Source: Actinomycetaceae bacterium
GTDB lineage: Bacteria > Actinomycetota > Actinomycetes > Actinomycetales > Actinomycetaceae
NCBI GenBank assembly: GCA_030538185.1
Contig: JAUNUK010000003.1
Coordinates: 344,519-408,518, forward strand
Direction: 5' to 3'
DNA length: 64,000 bases
Shown: positions 33,301 through 36,856 of the stretch, piece by piece
Layout of the letters: every line of letters starts with the position of its first letter
How positions within the stretch are numbered: position 1 is the first letter of the stretch
Position numbers and translations under genes: made by a program
Notes under the pieces: model-generated
Database searches by the model: none
The model's input: the letters and a program-made list of their open reading frames with translations, nothing else
Told to the model about the DNA's origin: nothing

Positions 33301-34133
33301 TCAGTTTGAGTGATATCTAGTTGCTCAACTGTTTTTTTAGGAGTTTCAACGGTTTCAGTAGTCTGCGTTACAGGTGTCTGAGAAGACACCTGCTCCGTGT
33401 TATCCAAAGGAGCTGCTGGAGGAATCAAAGCAGACATAGGCTTGGATTGCGTCGTGACACTTTCCGTAACAACGGTGTCTACGGTAGCTGAGGGAGATTT
33501 TTCGACAACAGTAGGAACTGGATCTGAAGTCTTAGGGGTTTGAACTCCGGTTGTCGTCTCAGTGCTGGGAGTTTGAGACGGGCTGGTTGGTTTAACAGAT
33601 CCATCAGTCACCTTAGGATCTTTTTCTGGAATAGCTGAACGACCAGCAGGTTTGGTGTTTTGTACACCACTTGCACACATGCCTTCGGGTACGGGGATCC
33701 ATGCGCCCATGGTCGTGAAATTTGGATTTGGGATCAATCCCAAACCACCGAGGGCACTATAGATTTTGACAGAATTTGCGTAAACATAACGTGATCCGCC
33801 GACGTAGGCGATGCCGTTATGCTCTGCAGCACTGGCTTCCATAAGACCAAGTGCTGATGAAGCGTCAAAGGAAGTCCCGAATTGTCCGATTGTTTCTCTG
33901 GGCTTAATGATCCCGTCGACATCTTGACCAGTAATCGTCTCGGTCCACACGCCTGCTTTTTGGCCCACTGCTGCCAGGGAGGGGAGGATTAGTCCGCCTA
34001 CGGCCCAGGAGACGGCTATGAGGCCGGCGATGATGGCCGCGCCCCAACTGCGTTTCTTGACTTTATTACGCTGCTTCATTTTTAAGGCCTGTGGCTTAAA
34101 GCCGCGTGGAGGCACAGGTGTAGCGTTCCTCAT
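18387..34133 (-). CDS. Giant thioester/T-Q-ester/DUF5979 LAxTG-anchored adhesin (5248 aa)
   Basis: A 15.7-kb single ORF for a wall-anchored fibre. Order by eye: basic N-terminus; signal peptide (GAAIIAGLIAVSWAVGGLIL, PSLA); N-terminal domain ending WIPVPEGMC; Ser/Thr/Pro linker (about 160-310); thioester domain with Cys397 (WTFCIEP) and Gln476 (VYQIALW); two T-Q ester domains (about 650-915); eleven DUF5979 domains (about 915-2265); sixteen T-Q domains (about 2265-4470); DUF5979; T-Q; DUF5979; two T-Q; Thr/Pro linker; LARTG at 5210; hydrophobic helix; KKRRKEEE. Most T-Q domains keep the ester Thr, Asp, VaFE Glu, His and Gln. The thioester would bind host surfaces covalently and the ester bonds would stiffen the stalk. 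The ATG has GGGAG about 10 nt upstream. The 5' 2.8 kb looks more AT-rich than the rest. Confidence 0.92.
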   Translation of the reverse strand: MRNATPVPPRGFKPQALKMKQRNKVKKRSWGAAIIAGLIAVSWAVGGLILPSLAAVGQKAGVWTETITGQDVDGIIKPRETIGQFGTSFDASSALGLMEASAAEHNGIAYVGGSRYVYANSVKIYSALGGLGLIPNPNFTTMGAWIPVPEGMCASGVQNTKPAGRSAIPEKDPKVTDGSVKPTSPSQTPSTETTTGVQTPKTSDPVPTVVEKSPSATVDTVVTESVTTQSKPMSALIPPAAPLDNTEQVSSQTPVTQTTETVETPKKTVEQLDITQTEISDDPILNDAEDDVVADRSRSGAATEEPIDEEELADRNAISGNSCLQEIFADQRYVSGGYGYGGYSTYQPAITQNGAALRFGQVNSSTINPQMGWFNPQVLGGLMPISASGSGTLWTFCIEPISNQGQGGSSTIDSGYHGMSPVDESKLKLYSMIATMAAWTKADWQKYIGPNVSPILWAHQSGGTVAQIKLWAKVYQIALWQNTVWGNATTDAATQALVNELIAAAQQAMADGLKSGKEAIEGLKLEATEAAGGGYNLTLAGYDKLASAKAEIKNLTVTVPSNISWTDSSGRTQTGGQIPIAEITGGKSVRLNVAGPCNGDTFGVKLNVHLKVPGLTMSGPGFHQARVIIDAVDIYKTGELLLPCTTTGPQPSIGTIASDKTDGDNKITAGEPATILDTVSYKNLKPGTYFLEGELFNKTTGQLTGIKSARIPVTVPGTGTALQSGTFAQKPEFNLTAAQTAEGTSYVVYETLTDATGKFVAEHRDPNDPAQTITVIKENKPVVTTLARTWDAFKNGGQNVLIPGKTTDLIDSITASNLIKDKDYIIQSWFETGNPSNPKVVTEKKFGSIFKGSLNNQGIYSYTGDISVHITDQAFIANPTTVYARADLYEVTPTGNKLLVEHNKDHNAPDQTITVDNKTVDLYILKENAGTVKPGANDFVTFKVKCASGTETFAYANADGGSAMLTQGGAQPFIATGLRVGDTCTITEEGLTSSTVTMAGDPTWELRHNPFADPNTLPAVSMNPAGGTSKSVTVKVDALNADTGMVALVAHNTYVDNVGKFYLKKKVVNPELPGVPTSFNFNYECKLPSGAIETNTDPITLTNGGTPYTSKEFPVGTICTVTELDPKVPGLGWSGSWMNNDGDVTNGLSITLPAIENGKNPYTAEIVPVVGGEMTNTYTSENSSFTILKKATLDGVETPVTGKEFTFEYSCVYNGKATTNTIKVPANGEAKSIVNIAKGSVCTVKEIDPASVVPNSTLSANLVVDGAVDADPTAGIAKFTIPTSGTATIVINANNTFTSKKGSFSVTKAVDAPGVNGASTKVFNFDVVCENPTLWGTNTMASTMSVTHGSVSSSQPMPVGTTCKVTEQETPIADATATGTTLEFVKGNGTINGRTASFTIIEGTQAIQVKAINKYKAHVGKLAVIKKTAGNGAPKVSGPWVFDVTCGTEKDVITVNAVNQAVSSTKEFPVGATCTIAERPQATPGVTPRLTWDETGSTADQPVTVTIPKQNGNQIVTKTVTATNTYTLKEGSFTIVKDLKVLADGVSINPVFDFTYSCVAPDGTKVEGPVQVDSRTLGQTITVPADSNCTVTETLVKPPAGTTVDRTVKAVDANGVLIPGSLGTNETKFTVPAGDKVSVKVLQSNVYKKDGASFQVTKDVTGDGATTVLGYEPSFNFGWECTLGDHVVAGKFGLTPSVGDTVATVGEAQDVRHGATCRVWETGSDKDANIPTNIVFDPQWTNNPAGSKVLGSYKAKDGTTHKNVIEFTVDKAKPVQASVTMTNDYKLKKGSIEVIKKTENVNGGTVALDKKVRLTINCGPGALTKSATLVSNDPNSKVRIDNVPLGTVCTVEESTTGIDVVGHSRVTSMSTDGGQTWVKGTSATVTIEKEGVTVQAQAKNVYERQHGSFDVTKVVTPPSNLTSVTLPTSYNFTWTCTPPAGSTEVALTGTITGVKDGETKAAGTQIPYGYTCVVTEDPATAQGAQLVATLSNNNFTIGADNKHVSVTASNVYTKDLGTFELLKESAAGTGVALPVSFNFVYTCTDVKGSIVADKVEIKGLKAGDPTSKYTSGPLPTGATCVVTEKADDPVVAGAGRDVSWTLSGPGVDPASATAGGDTFTFKIGPNTTHRVIKAKNDYTLKDTTLKILKNASAPADAGTLFTFDYECKSPVKDVSGKVVVPADGQAHDVVDAAGQPVKVPYGAVCTFTEAADNTAVGGHTHTVSLSVTGTATPVTPKVDLAQKDASISFVADSENVITVSANNVFTPNPEIGTTLTANGAHDITVKDSAPTVVMVDTVSYKNVPAGNYVLEGVLTDTKTGELTSVRSADLLTVVDGQPGSLGHEEAGLAQITFTVPAQVVKAHPALTAFEYLWKASDVTVNTATGEVTPNSGAKPVAEHAVKGDVEQTVTVTLKPEIGTKAKGVVDGKDTTEVPAGKPATIVDTIEYRNLVVGTEYQLRGELMYKDGTSTGIVVVKSFTADVVGTADAPGKVDMTFTVPADKVIAGKDFVVFEKLYTAGSLNEDGSLVAEDTKPIATHEDLKDKGQTVQTPGLETNASIGDTVQGPVFDPNKIIEIKDRVVWSNLVKGREYQITGTLRYQADATLANGTVVKKEDIVPSDNPIVTIKPATDEEAAKGEAIVTFKVKAGDIQGQAVVVFEDLLHEGVVVAAHHDITDEKQTVHSPKLGTTATDPTDGDKFLPAGKTADVLDVVAYEGLKAGEKYVLIGKLMDTSALNTDPVAIAYQRFTASATGAGTVNMTFKDAPVVAGKSYVVFETAYLEADTTKDTSSAIPDAVKVNDGAKPVAEHADPSDKAQTVYTPQITTDAKDAEDGDKYVDPTKDITIIDVVTYKGLDTSKTYTLKGELKIKDGTEEGTSTGIFSEIQIGKDTAHPITAADGKVELTFTIPVEKAKELGLIGKTIVVFETLLHEGKEVAIHHDINDTNQTVYTPSLGTTARDKADGDQVLEVGKDATIEDTVAWNSLEPGTYVLLGTLMDKATGKPVAGAKATPLTFEVKKGETQGTQKVTFTVPGDQIKAGSVFVVFEAAYKAGDVDNQGTPKPGTKPVATHEDINDIPQTLTAPEVKTNAYDAVDQDKNLDGTQDVVDVVDEITYTNLLPGKTYTITGELHYQNVAADGTITDGGVVPGVTAEPITLVVDGVNVPVTGTVTMTFKVPAKALVGQTLVAFESVYEDGKLVAAHTEITDEAQTVYVPELKTFAEGKEGTKILTAGADGTVTDTIAWKSLAPGDYVMVGRLMDKADATGQTQAEGVAPKAQTFTITKEMAKKGNGTIEMTFAVPAGTAVEGKTFVVFETAYKAGDVSGATSTGSTTFEIAAGAVPVAAHVDINSTEQAVTTSDLTTDAKDKADGDKNLAIEGTVTIVDTVSFTGLQIGKEYTITGDLNYQLDGTLADGKTVVKRGDKVKDEAGKVITATKTFKATVSTGSETLEFVVPASRIAGLPVVVFEDLSQGNIPVASHHDLNDEAQTVYTPSLKTSAENVKGGKALEIGADAQIIDTVTWKNLAPGTYSLTGTLMDKKTEKPVEGATATPTTFTVAKGEREGSAQVTFTVPGDKIVEGASFVVFEVLKGTVTKADGTTEEVTVATHEDINDADQTVTTAKISTEAKDGADGDKIVNGSEPVVIVDVVSYAGLDPEKTYTLTGTLRFPDPNNPDNKEGIAVDPTKYKVEPVTFKPEKSSGTVEMTFYVEAGVIVNTQVVVFEDLTGDNGFLLTHHDITDEKQTVTSPTIGTVATGDQAHNYVYADQASTIKDTVSYEKLEGGKEYVITGELHKKNADGTDGGVIAGVTAKPVTFTADASGKGTVEMTFTIPAGTLTGVEQVVVFEKAYLVSQVTVNGDVVTPKTSPDTNKPYGPVATHEDITDVKQTVNVGKKPEIGTVLAPEGVERVKNDGKTYETDPGVTTTFIDTVDYKGLIPGKSYVLKGQLYITETQTIGPTAYEVFVPQTADGTVKMTFKDVPAAQLAAGQKVVAYEYLFEGDQSPEPAGATPIAKHDNFGDINQTVYISEIPEIGTKLEGPAGAKHIENIEADLVLTDTVSYTGLRVGTEYTLQAQLMSVVPDPNDATKMVVDKDTGVVGTTSFTPTQKKGTTTVTYTVPANTLKDLLAGNGKLTLVAFETLWLTSDVNINGQNVTPKDATKKPVTDHKDPNDKGQTVTVAKPGIGTTLVGPNDKDPHKLSLTPEMMSVTLTDTVSYTQLLAGKSYTITGKLMGGTGVAGETGEETGITLVSKPFTPQAEGTKTLVSGTVEVTFEVPRAVLEKYSKLVAFEKLWLTADLNDDGTPKNDDEGEPKKPVAEHEDFTDSDQTVTIGKPEVKTSATVNGAQAIDLDKVTGDTFTVTDKVSYTNLSVGTQYALTGTLMDKLSQAPILDAAGKPITATKAFTPTSADGTTNLDFQVPVAAVKTGAAALVVYEKLWLAGDVDAAGQPKDTTVKPVATHEDINDPLQTIVTDKTLFGSFEVTKTLSAPEGVTIDAALLNAEFKFDYQCYAPSTTDPSGWGLTDKAGTLMVKPNQSVKVTGIPDGYRCEIWEDMTWVNTLSDQSAALTWSQTVVDGAGNPVTTNLFAGNDGKLSFMIGGDDHVINRVLGATNTVTDVPRIGTSAFTAGGTTVASGLTFNDMVDYHKLEGGKSYTLVTELRHMGSGDKLSPDMKPISVHTVTADKSGTGVWRVPITMPVIAGVDSLKLVVFEYLYPAGTVDAEGNVTPGTKVIASHEERNLNPDTSKQDVVFRSGFGSFDVTKKVVNETDKTIEGPFTFTYECEVPAGAPVGPGVTVKDGKVSGTFNLKANETSPKVEGLPLGASCTITEQWSAPELTKQTVTWSLEAAGAQGAWSNGYDNNKAHFTVAEFSHVSAEATNTFTPYKPILKTLAVDKADGDKVLEGTAQIITDTVSYADVPVGDYTLIGKLWNKTDGHIVKVDDKSDLDLMVTQNVKATAVIGHWLMDIPVPAYVQGKELVVFEYLYKAGSTDTKDLIAKHDDKDDAAQTVNSSTPGEPDLFTDAREGGDRVLSARNGGTVIDTVTYNNLPGETEFELRGTLVLKGANGTWTDTGIKATKRVVTGVADARLGVTSGTWTLEFAVPATLSRNWADRQLVVFERLFKLDDLDKPYLEHADINDVAQTILVDRPTTETSTTTPGTPGTVTTTVTTTTSTPPVASETTTPPTPPVLGVVTQPVPQVPSITIVPKRPPLARTGASDALLLAAAALAMIGVAGGIGIIAGKKRRKEEE
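20720..27340 (-). repeat. Array of sixteen T-Q ester (VaFE) domain repeats
   Basis: This stretch of the giant adhesin gene encodes about sixteen successive domains of roughly 130-150 residues. Each reads: IxT...DGDK, DTVxYxNL, G.L, GTVxMTF, VVFE, and HEDINDxxQTV. Neighbouring copies share long runs of near-identical protein, so the DNA is a ready substrate for unequal recombination. Bounds are approximate. Confidence 0.85.
27340..31390 (-). repeat. Array of eleven DUF5979-type domain repeats
   Basis: Eleven domains of about 120 residues, each opening with a SFxVxK-type strand, a central FxFxYxC and a GTxCTVTE motif, ending before the next K-V/G-SF start. They are more divergent from each other than the T-Q repeats. 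Two Cys per domain (YEC and TCTV) are conserved and could form a disulfide outside the cell. Bounds are approximate. Confidence 0.8.
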
Positions 34134-34290
34134 GTTCAGTCAACTCCCAGGGTGTTTGAACAGGTCGTAGACCCCTGAGACACTAGTCCCAGGGTATTAC
34201 TAGCAAGCATACGGTAAACTCTCATGTTTCTGCAATCCTCCAGGGTGCTTTGGAGGTGTCAGATTTTGAGCAAATGTCAGGGTAAACTGC
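34134..34290 (-). promoter_or_regulatory. Leader and probable promoter of the giant adhesin gene
   Basis: On the minus strand this region holds GAGTTTACCGTATG, then CCCTGGGAC, then CCCTGGGAGTTG with the GGGAG ribosome site, in the same order and nearly the same spacing as before the smaller paralog. A second GTAAACTGCATAC-like copy lies near 34282. A small hairpin (CCTCCA/TGGAGG) is at 34238-34256. Exact promoter boxes are uncertain. Confidence 0.5.
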
Positions 34291-34817
34291 ATACTGAACA
34301 CCCGGAGAACGTCCTCCCACAGGCAAAACATTGACTATATTCATTCAGTATGCTCCCAGCAATCTTTAACAAAACTTCCAGTTTTGTGTGGTGCGACACA
34401 GATTCGTCACTTCACGGTCAGACTAATCGGCAACTCTCAGCCTTTATTAGGTTTTCTCCCACGCCTTTTTCTGGTATTTCTCAAAAAACCCCCAGATTGC
34501 GCCGAAAACTACTAATATTTCCATCAAAATCAACGAAAAATGCTACCTATTCTCCGATATATTTCCTTGCCACAGGCAGACTCCCAAGCTTCCCAAAGTG
34601 GATTCACTCCATTCTTCCAGCTTGCGCATTCCTAAACACAAACAACCGCCCCACCCTCGACAATCCAAAAATTTGCCACCTGTGAGGGTTATCCACAGAT
34701 TCTCATTACCCCTCATGTGGGGCTTGGGACTATGCCACTGTGGACATATGGCGAAAAACAAGAAATCCATCATTGCCTCAAAAGTATTTCTTAACCAGGC
34801 AAAGCAAAGGAGGCACC
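34291..34817. other. Gene-poor region with one perfect DnaA-box sequence
   Basis: I see no convincing gene here. Open frames in it have no ribosome site and a Ser/Pro/Thr-biased composition like non-coding DNA. A perfect TTATCCACA is at 34689-34697, about 20 kb from oriC; one copy could be chance. The end of the region carries the ribosome site AAGGAGG (34806-34812) of the next small gene. Confidence 0.4.
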
Positions 34818-35027
34818 GTGGAAACTGATTATGAGGCACTTGCTGCTCATTATGAGAACGGCGTTCCGCTGGACGAACTGGAAAAGGCCACCTGGAAAGC
34901 TGGACAATATGCATGGCTGGTTGACATGTTCCCAAATTGGGATGAAATCGAAGAAAAAGCGCGGCAAGAAAACTTGACTCCAGCAGCCTTAATTACCAAA
35001 GCCGTAGAGCAATACGAACCTGCATAG
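34818..35027 (+). CDS. Small acidic protein (69 aa), unknown function
   Basis: A GTG at 34818 follows a near-perfect Shine-Dalgarno AAGGAGG by 5 nt, which sets the start although the frame is open further upstream. The protein is acidic and helical (ETDYEALAAHYENGVPLDEL...EQYEPA), with no membrane segment, signal peptide or Cys. I recognise no family. It has no adjacent partner ORF, stands between the adhesin promoter and the convergent transporter, and could be a small regulator or orphan antitoxin; that is speculation. Confidence 0.6.
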   Translation: METDYEALAAHYENGVPLDELEKATWKAGQYAWLVDMFPNWDEIEEKARQENLTPAALITKAVEQYEPA

Positions 35028-35051
35028 ACGCCCCGCCCTCGGTTCGGGTGA

Positions 35052-35996
35052 CTAGGAGGGGGTTCTTGGGGGTGAGGCAGTCGGTGGGAAGCCGTCCTCG
35101 GGAATGGGTTGTTTGCGGCGCTTCGAAAGTCGCGACAAAGGCGAAAGGTTACCCAGCTCTGAAACCAGCATGCCGCAAAGGATGAGGATACCGCCCAATA
35201 CAAGTCGCCAAGTCAGGTATTCGCCCCCCAAGAGGACCGCGAAAAGGGCCGCCCACACGGGCTCACCGACCATGATGACCGCGGCCTTGGAAGCCGGCAT
35301 ACGTGCCTGAGCCCAGGTTTGAATCACCATGCCGCCCACACCGGGAATCAACACCAGGTAGGACAACTCGGCCCAGGATTGCCCAGTAGACGGCATAGAG
35401 ATACCACCTGGCAGGGCCGCAATGACACCGAAAACCCCCATAGAGATCAACTGGATAGCAGACAGCGTCAAGGCATCCTCACGCGGGGACCAATGCCCCA
35501 GCAAGACAATGTGAATGGCGAAACCCAAGGCCGAAAGCAGGGTCAGAGACTCGCCAAGGCCCATCGACAGGCCCTGCAAAGACAAGAATGCCAAACCGAT
35601 AACGGCAAAGGCGACAGCGAAGACGGTTGCCTGCGTAATGGCCTGGCGGAACACCAACAACATCACAAGAGGAGTAAAGACGACATACATGGCCGTGATG
35701 AAGCCGGAAACAGAGGCATCCGTTGTGCGCAAAGCGAAAACCTGAAGCATCATCGACACGACGTACCAAGCGCCCAAAATGGTGCCGCGACGCCAGGTGC
35801 GCAGGTTCGCGCGAAAAAGACGCGGGGCGAAGAACAACGCACCCACAAGGGCACCCAAGCCGTAGCGCCAGGCAATAACGTCCAAGGTGTCCAGATCGCG
35901 CAGAAGGCCCTTTAGTAGAAAGAAGCTGGAACCCCACGCCGCAGAGGTCACAAGTAAAGCGAAAGTTGGAAAGACATCACCGCGCGAAATAGCCAC
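35052..35996 (-). CDS. EamA/DMT-superfamily membrane transporter
   Basis: A drug/metabolite-superfamily permease of about 314 residues with roughly ten membrane helices in two EamA halves; AAWGSSFFLLKG opens the first and GEPVWAALFAVLLGGEYLTW lies near the end. The substrate is unknown. The frame stays open upstream through tRNA-Ile, but that part is translated antisense tRNA and not protein. I favour the GTG at 35996, which puts the first helix about ten residues from the start. The ATG at 36104 is the other candidate and would add 36 hydrophilic residues. Neither has a good Shine-Dalgarno. The C-terminus is Pro/Arg-rich and cytoplasmic. Confidence 0.82.
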   Translation of the reverse strand: MAISRGDVFPTFALLVTSAAWGSSFFLLKGLLRDLDTLDVIAWRYGLGALVGALFFAPRLFRANLRTWRRGTILGAWYVVSMMLQVFALRTTDASVSGFITAMYVVFTPLVMLLVFRQAITQATVFAVAFAVIGLAFLSLQGLSMGLGESLTLLSALGFAIHIVLLGHWSPREDALTLSAIQLISMGVFGVIAALPGGISMPSTGQSWAELSYLVLIPGVGGMVIQTWAQARMPASKAAVIMVGEPVWAALFAVLLGGEYLTWRLVLGGILILCGMLVSELGNLSPLSRLSKRRKQPIPEDGFPPTASPPRTPS

Positions 35997-36086
35997 TAGA
36001 CGATGGTATCGGGTTAACTGAGGTGCCAGGGATTTCCCCCGGAATGTATTAGTTCTCCGTGTGTTCGCTTGCACAAAGACAAGATT

Positions 36087-36114
36087 TTGCCCACCGCTGT
36101 GCATTGGGTAGACT
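36087..36114 (+). promoter_or_regulatory. Candidate tRNA-Ile promoter
   Basis: TTGCCC (36087-36092) and TAGACT (36109-36114) are 16 bp apart, 44 bp before the tRNA. The same TAGACT box precedes tRNA-Ala. Confidence 0.45.
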
Positions 36115-36158
36115 GCTGGGGTGCCAAACGTGGAAAAACGCGTGAAAGCACAGGAAAT

Positions 36159-36232
36159 GGGCCTATAGCTCAGTTGGTTAGAGCGCAGTCCTGATAAGAC
36201 TGAGGTCGCTGGTTCGAGCCCAGCTAGGCCCA
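36159..36232 (+). tRNA. tRNA-Ile (anticodon GAU)
   Basis: The acceptor arms GGGCCTA and TAGGCCC pair fully with discriminator A at 36232. The anticodon stem-loop CAGTCCTGATAAGACTG carries GAT, and the T-loop GGTTCGAGCC is canonical. CCA is not encoded (CACAG follows). The 3' end enters a 56-bp palindrome. Confidence 0.97.
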
Positions 36233-36283
36233 CAGAAAGTAATAAGAGGAGGGGATCCCCTCCTCTTATTACTTTCTGTGGGC
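36228..36283. repeat. Perfect 56-bp palindrome copying the tRNA-Ile 3' end
   Basis: The sequence from GCCCA in the tRNA acceptor to TGGGC at 36283 is a perfect inverted repeat centred between 36255 and 36256 (GGGGATCCCC), with no loop. The last five tRNA bases are part of it. It could be a terminator, but no T-run follows on either side. Confidence 0.9.
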
Positions 36284-36290
36284 GGCAGTG

Positions 36291-36406
36291 CAGTATTTAA
36301 TTGCGCCGCGATAATCCGCGGCGCGTCACTCGCGCTTTTGCGCAAAGCGCGATTTCCGCAAAAGCTATCTCATTGACATCTGGGCAGGGCCTGGGGTTGG
36401 GATTGT
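36291..36406 (+). repeat. tRNA-tail modular repeat, copy A
   Basis: The unit consists of CAGTATTTAATT; a GC-rich hairpin (GCGCCGCG, loop ATAATC, CGCGGCGC); GTCACTCGCG; a variable hairpin (36335-36364, 12-nt arms with one C-C mismatch, loop GCGCGA); a 12-14-nt AT-rich linker; and a conserved tail beginning ATCTGGGCAG. Copies B and C share everything but the variable arms. Confidence 0.85.
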
Positions 36407-36450
36407 TGTGAGCTTGGTGACCAAAAGTGAAAAGGGCCTTGTGGCTCTGT

Positions 36451-36456
36451 TAGACT
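36451..36456 (+). promoter_or_regulatory. -10 box of tRNA-Ala
   Basis: TAGACT, identical to the box before tRNA-Ile, lies 21 bp upstream of tRNA-Ala. No clear -35 element is seen. Confidence 0.4.
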
Positions 36457-36477
36457 GTGTGAGTTCAAAATGAATAT

Positions 36478-36550
36478 GGGGCTATGGCGCAGTTGGTAGC
36501 GCACCTGCTTTGCAAGCAGGGGGTCGTCGGTTCGAGTCCGTCTAGCTCCA
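36478..36550 (+). tRNA. tRNA-Ala (anticodon UGC)
   Basis: GGGGCTA pairs with TAGCTCC (one G-U), discriminator A at 36550. The anticodon arm CCTGCTTTGCAAGCAGG carries TGC, and the T-loop GGTTCGAGTCC is canonical. CCA is not encoded. The last eight bases belong to the following palindrome. Confidence 0.97.
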
Positions 36551-36596
36551 CAAAAGGTTAGGGGCCCCTCGGGGCCCCTAACCTTTTGTGGAGCTA
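36543..36596. repeat. 26-bp-stem palindrome copying the tRNA-Ala 3' end
   Basis: TAGCTCCA of the tRNA and the next 18 bases are repeated in perfect inverted order up to 36596, around a central TC. Repeat copy B starts at the very next base. No T-run follows. Confidence 0.9.
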
Positions 36597-36713
36597 CAGT
36601 GTTTAATTGCGCCGCGATAATCCGCGGCGCGTCACTCGCGAGAAACCCGAAAACGCGGTTTCGGGTTTCTCTATTTCAAACACAATCTGGGCAGAGCCTG
36701 ACGTTGGGACTCT
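36597..36713 (+). repeat. tRNA-tail modular repeat, copy B
   Basis: Same unit as copy A. The variable hairpin is 36641-36670: perfect 12-bp arms AGAAACCCGAAA and complement, loop ACGCGG. The tail ATCTGGGCAGAGCCTG is intact. Confidence 0.85.
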
Positions 36714-36815
36714 GCCGCGATAATCCGCGGCGCGTCACTCGCGTAAAAGCGAAAAATGCGATTTTCGCTTTTACTAGTTCCAAAACATCTGGGCAGAGCC
36801 TGGAGTTAGGACTGT
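36714..36815 (+). repeat. tRNA-tail modular repeat, copy C
   Basis: Directly follows copy B without the TTTAATT head. The variable hairpin is 36744-36773: perfect 12-bp arms TAAAAGCGAAAA and complement, loop ATGCGA. The tail is intact. Confidence 0.85.
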
Positions 36816-36848
36816 TACGCGGTTTCGGGCTTTTCTAGTTCCAACATG
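36816..36848 (+). repeat. tRNA-tail modular repeat, truncated copy D
   Basis: Starts at the loop of a variable hairpin (ACGCGG, right arm TTTCGGGC...), keeps the linker CTAGTTCCAAC and an ATGTGG resembling the tail. The left half is missing, as if deleted at the hairpin tip. Confidence 0.65.
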
Positions 36849-36856
36849 TGGACGGA

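Noticed and set aside
12098..34133. Many long plus-strand open frames opposite the adhesin genes
   Set aside because: They lie antisense to repetitive, codon-biased genes, lack ribosome sites and repeat with the domain period, so they are shadows.
34350..34685. 111-codon plus-strand frame upstream of the small ORF
   Set aside because: No ribosome site, Ser/Pro/Thr-rich random-like composition and no recognisable motif.
35997..36233. N-terminal extension of the EamA transporter frame through tRNA-Ile (MGLAGLEPATSVL...)
   Set aside because: This is the antisense of the tRNA gene read as protein, a well-known false extension.
36291..36848. CRISPR array reading of the repeat copies
   Set aside because: Units are about 105 bp, the variable part is itself an inverted repeat, there are only three full copies and no cas genes are near.
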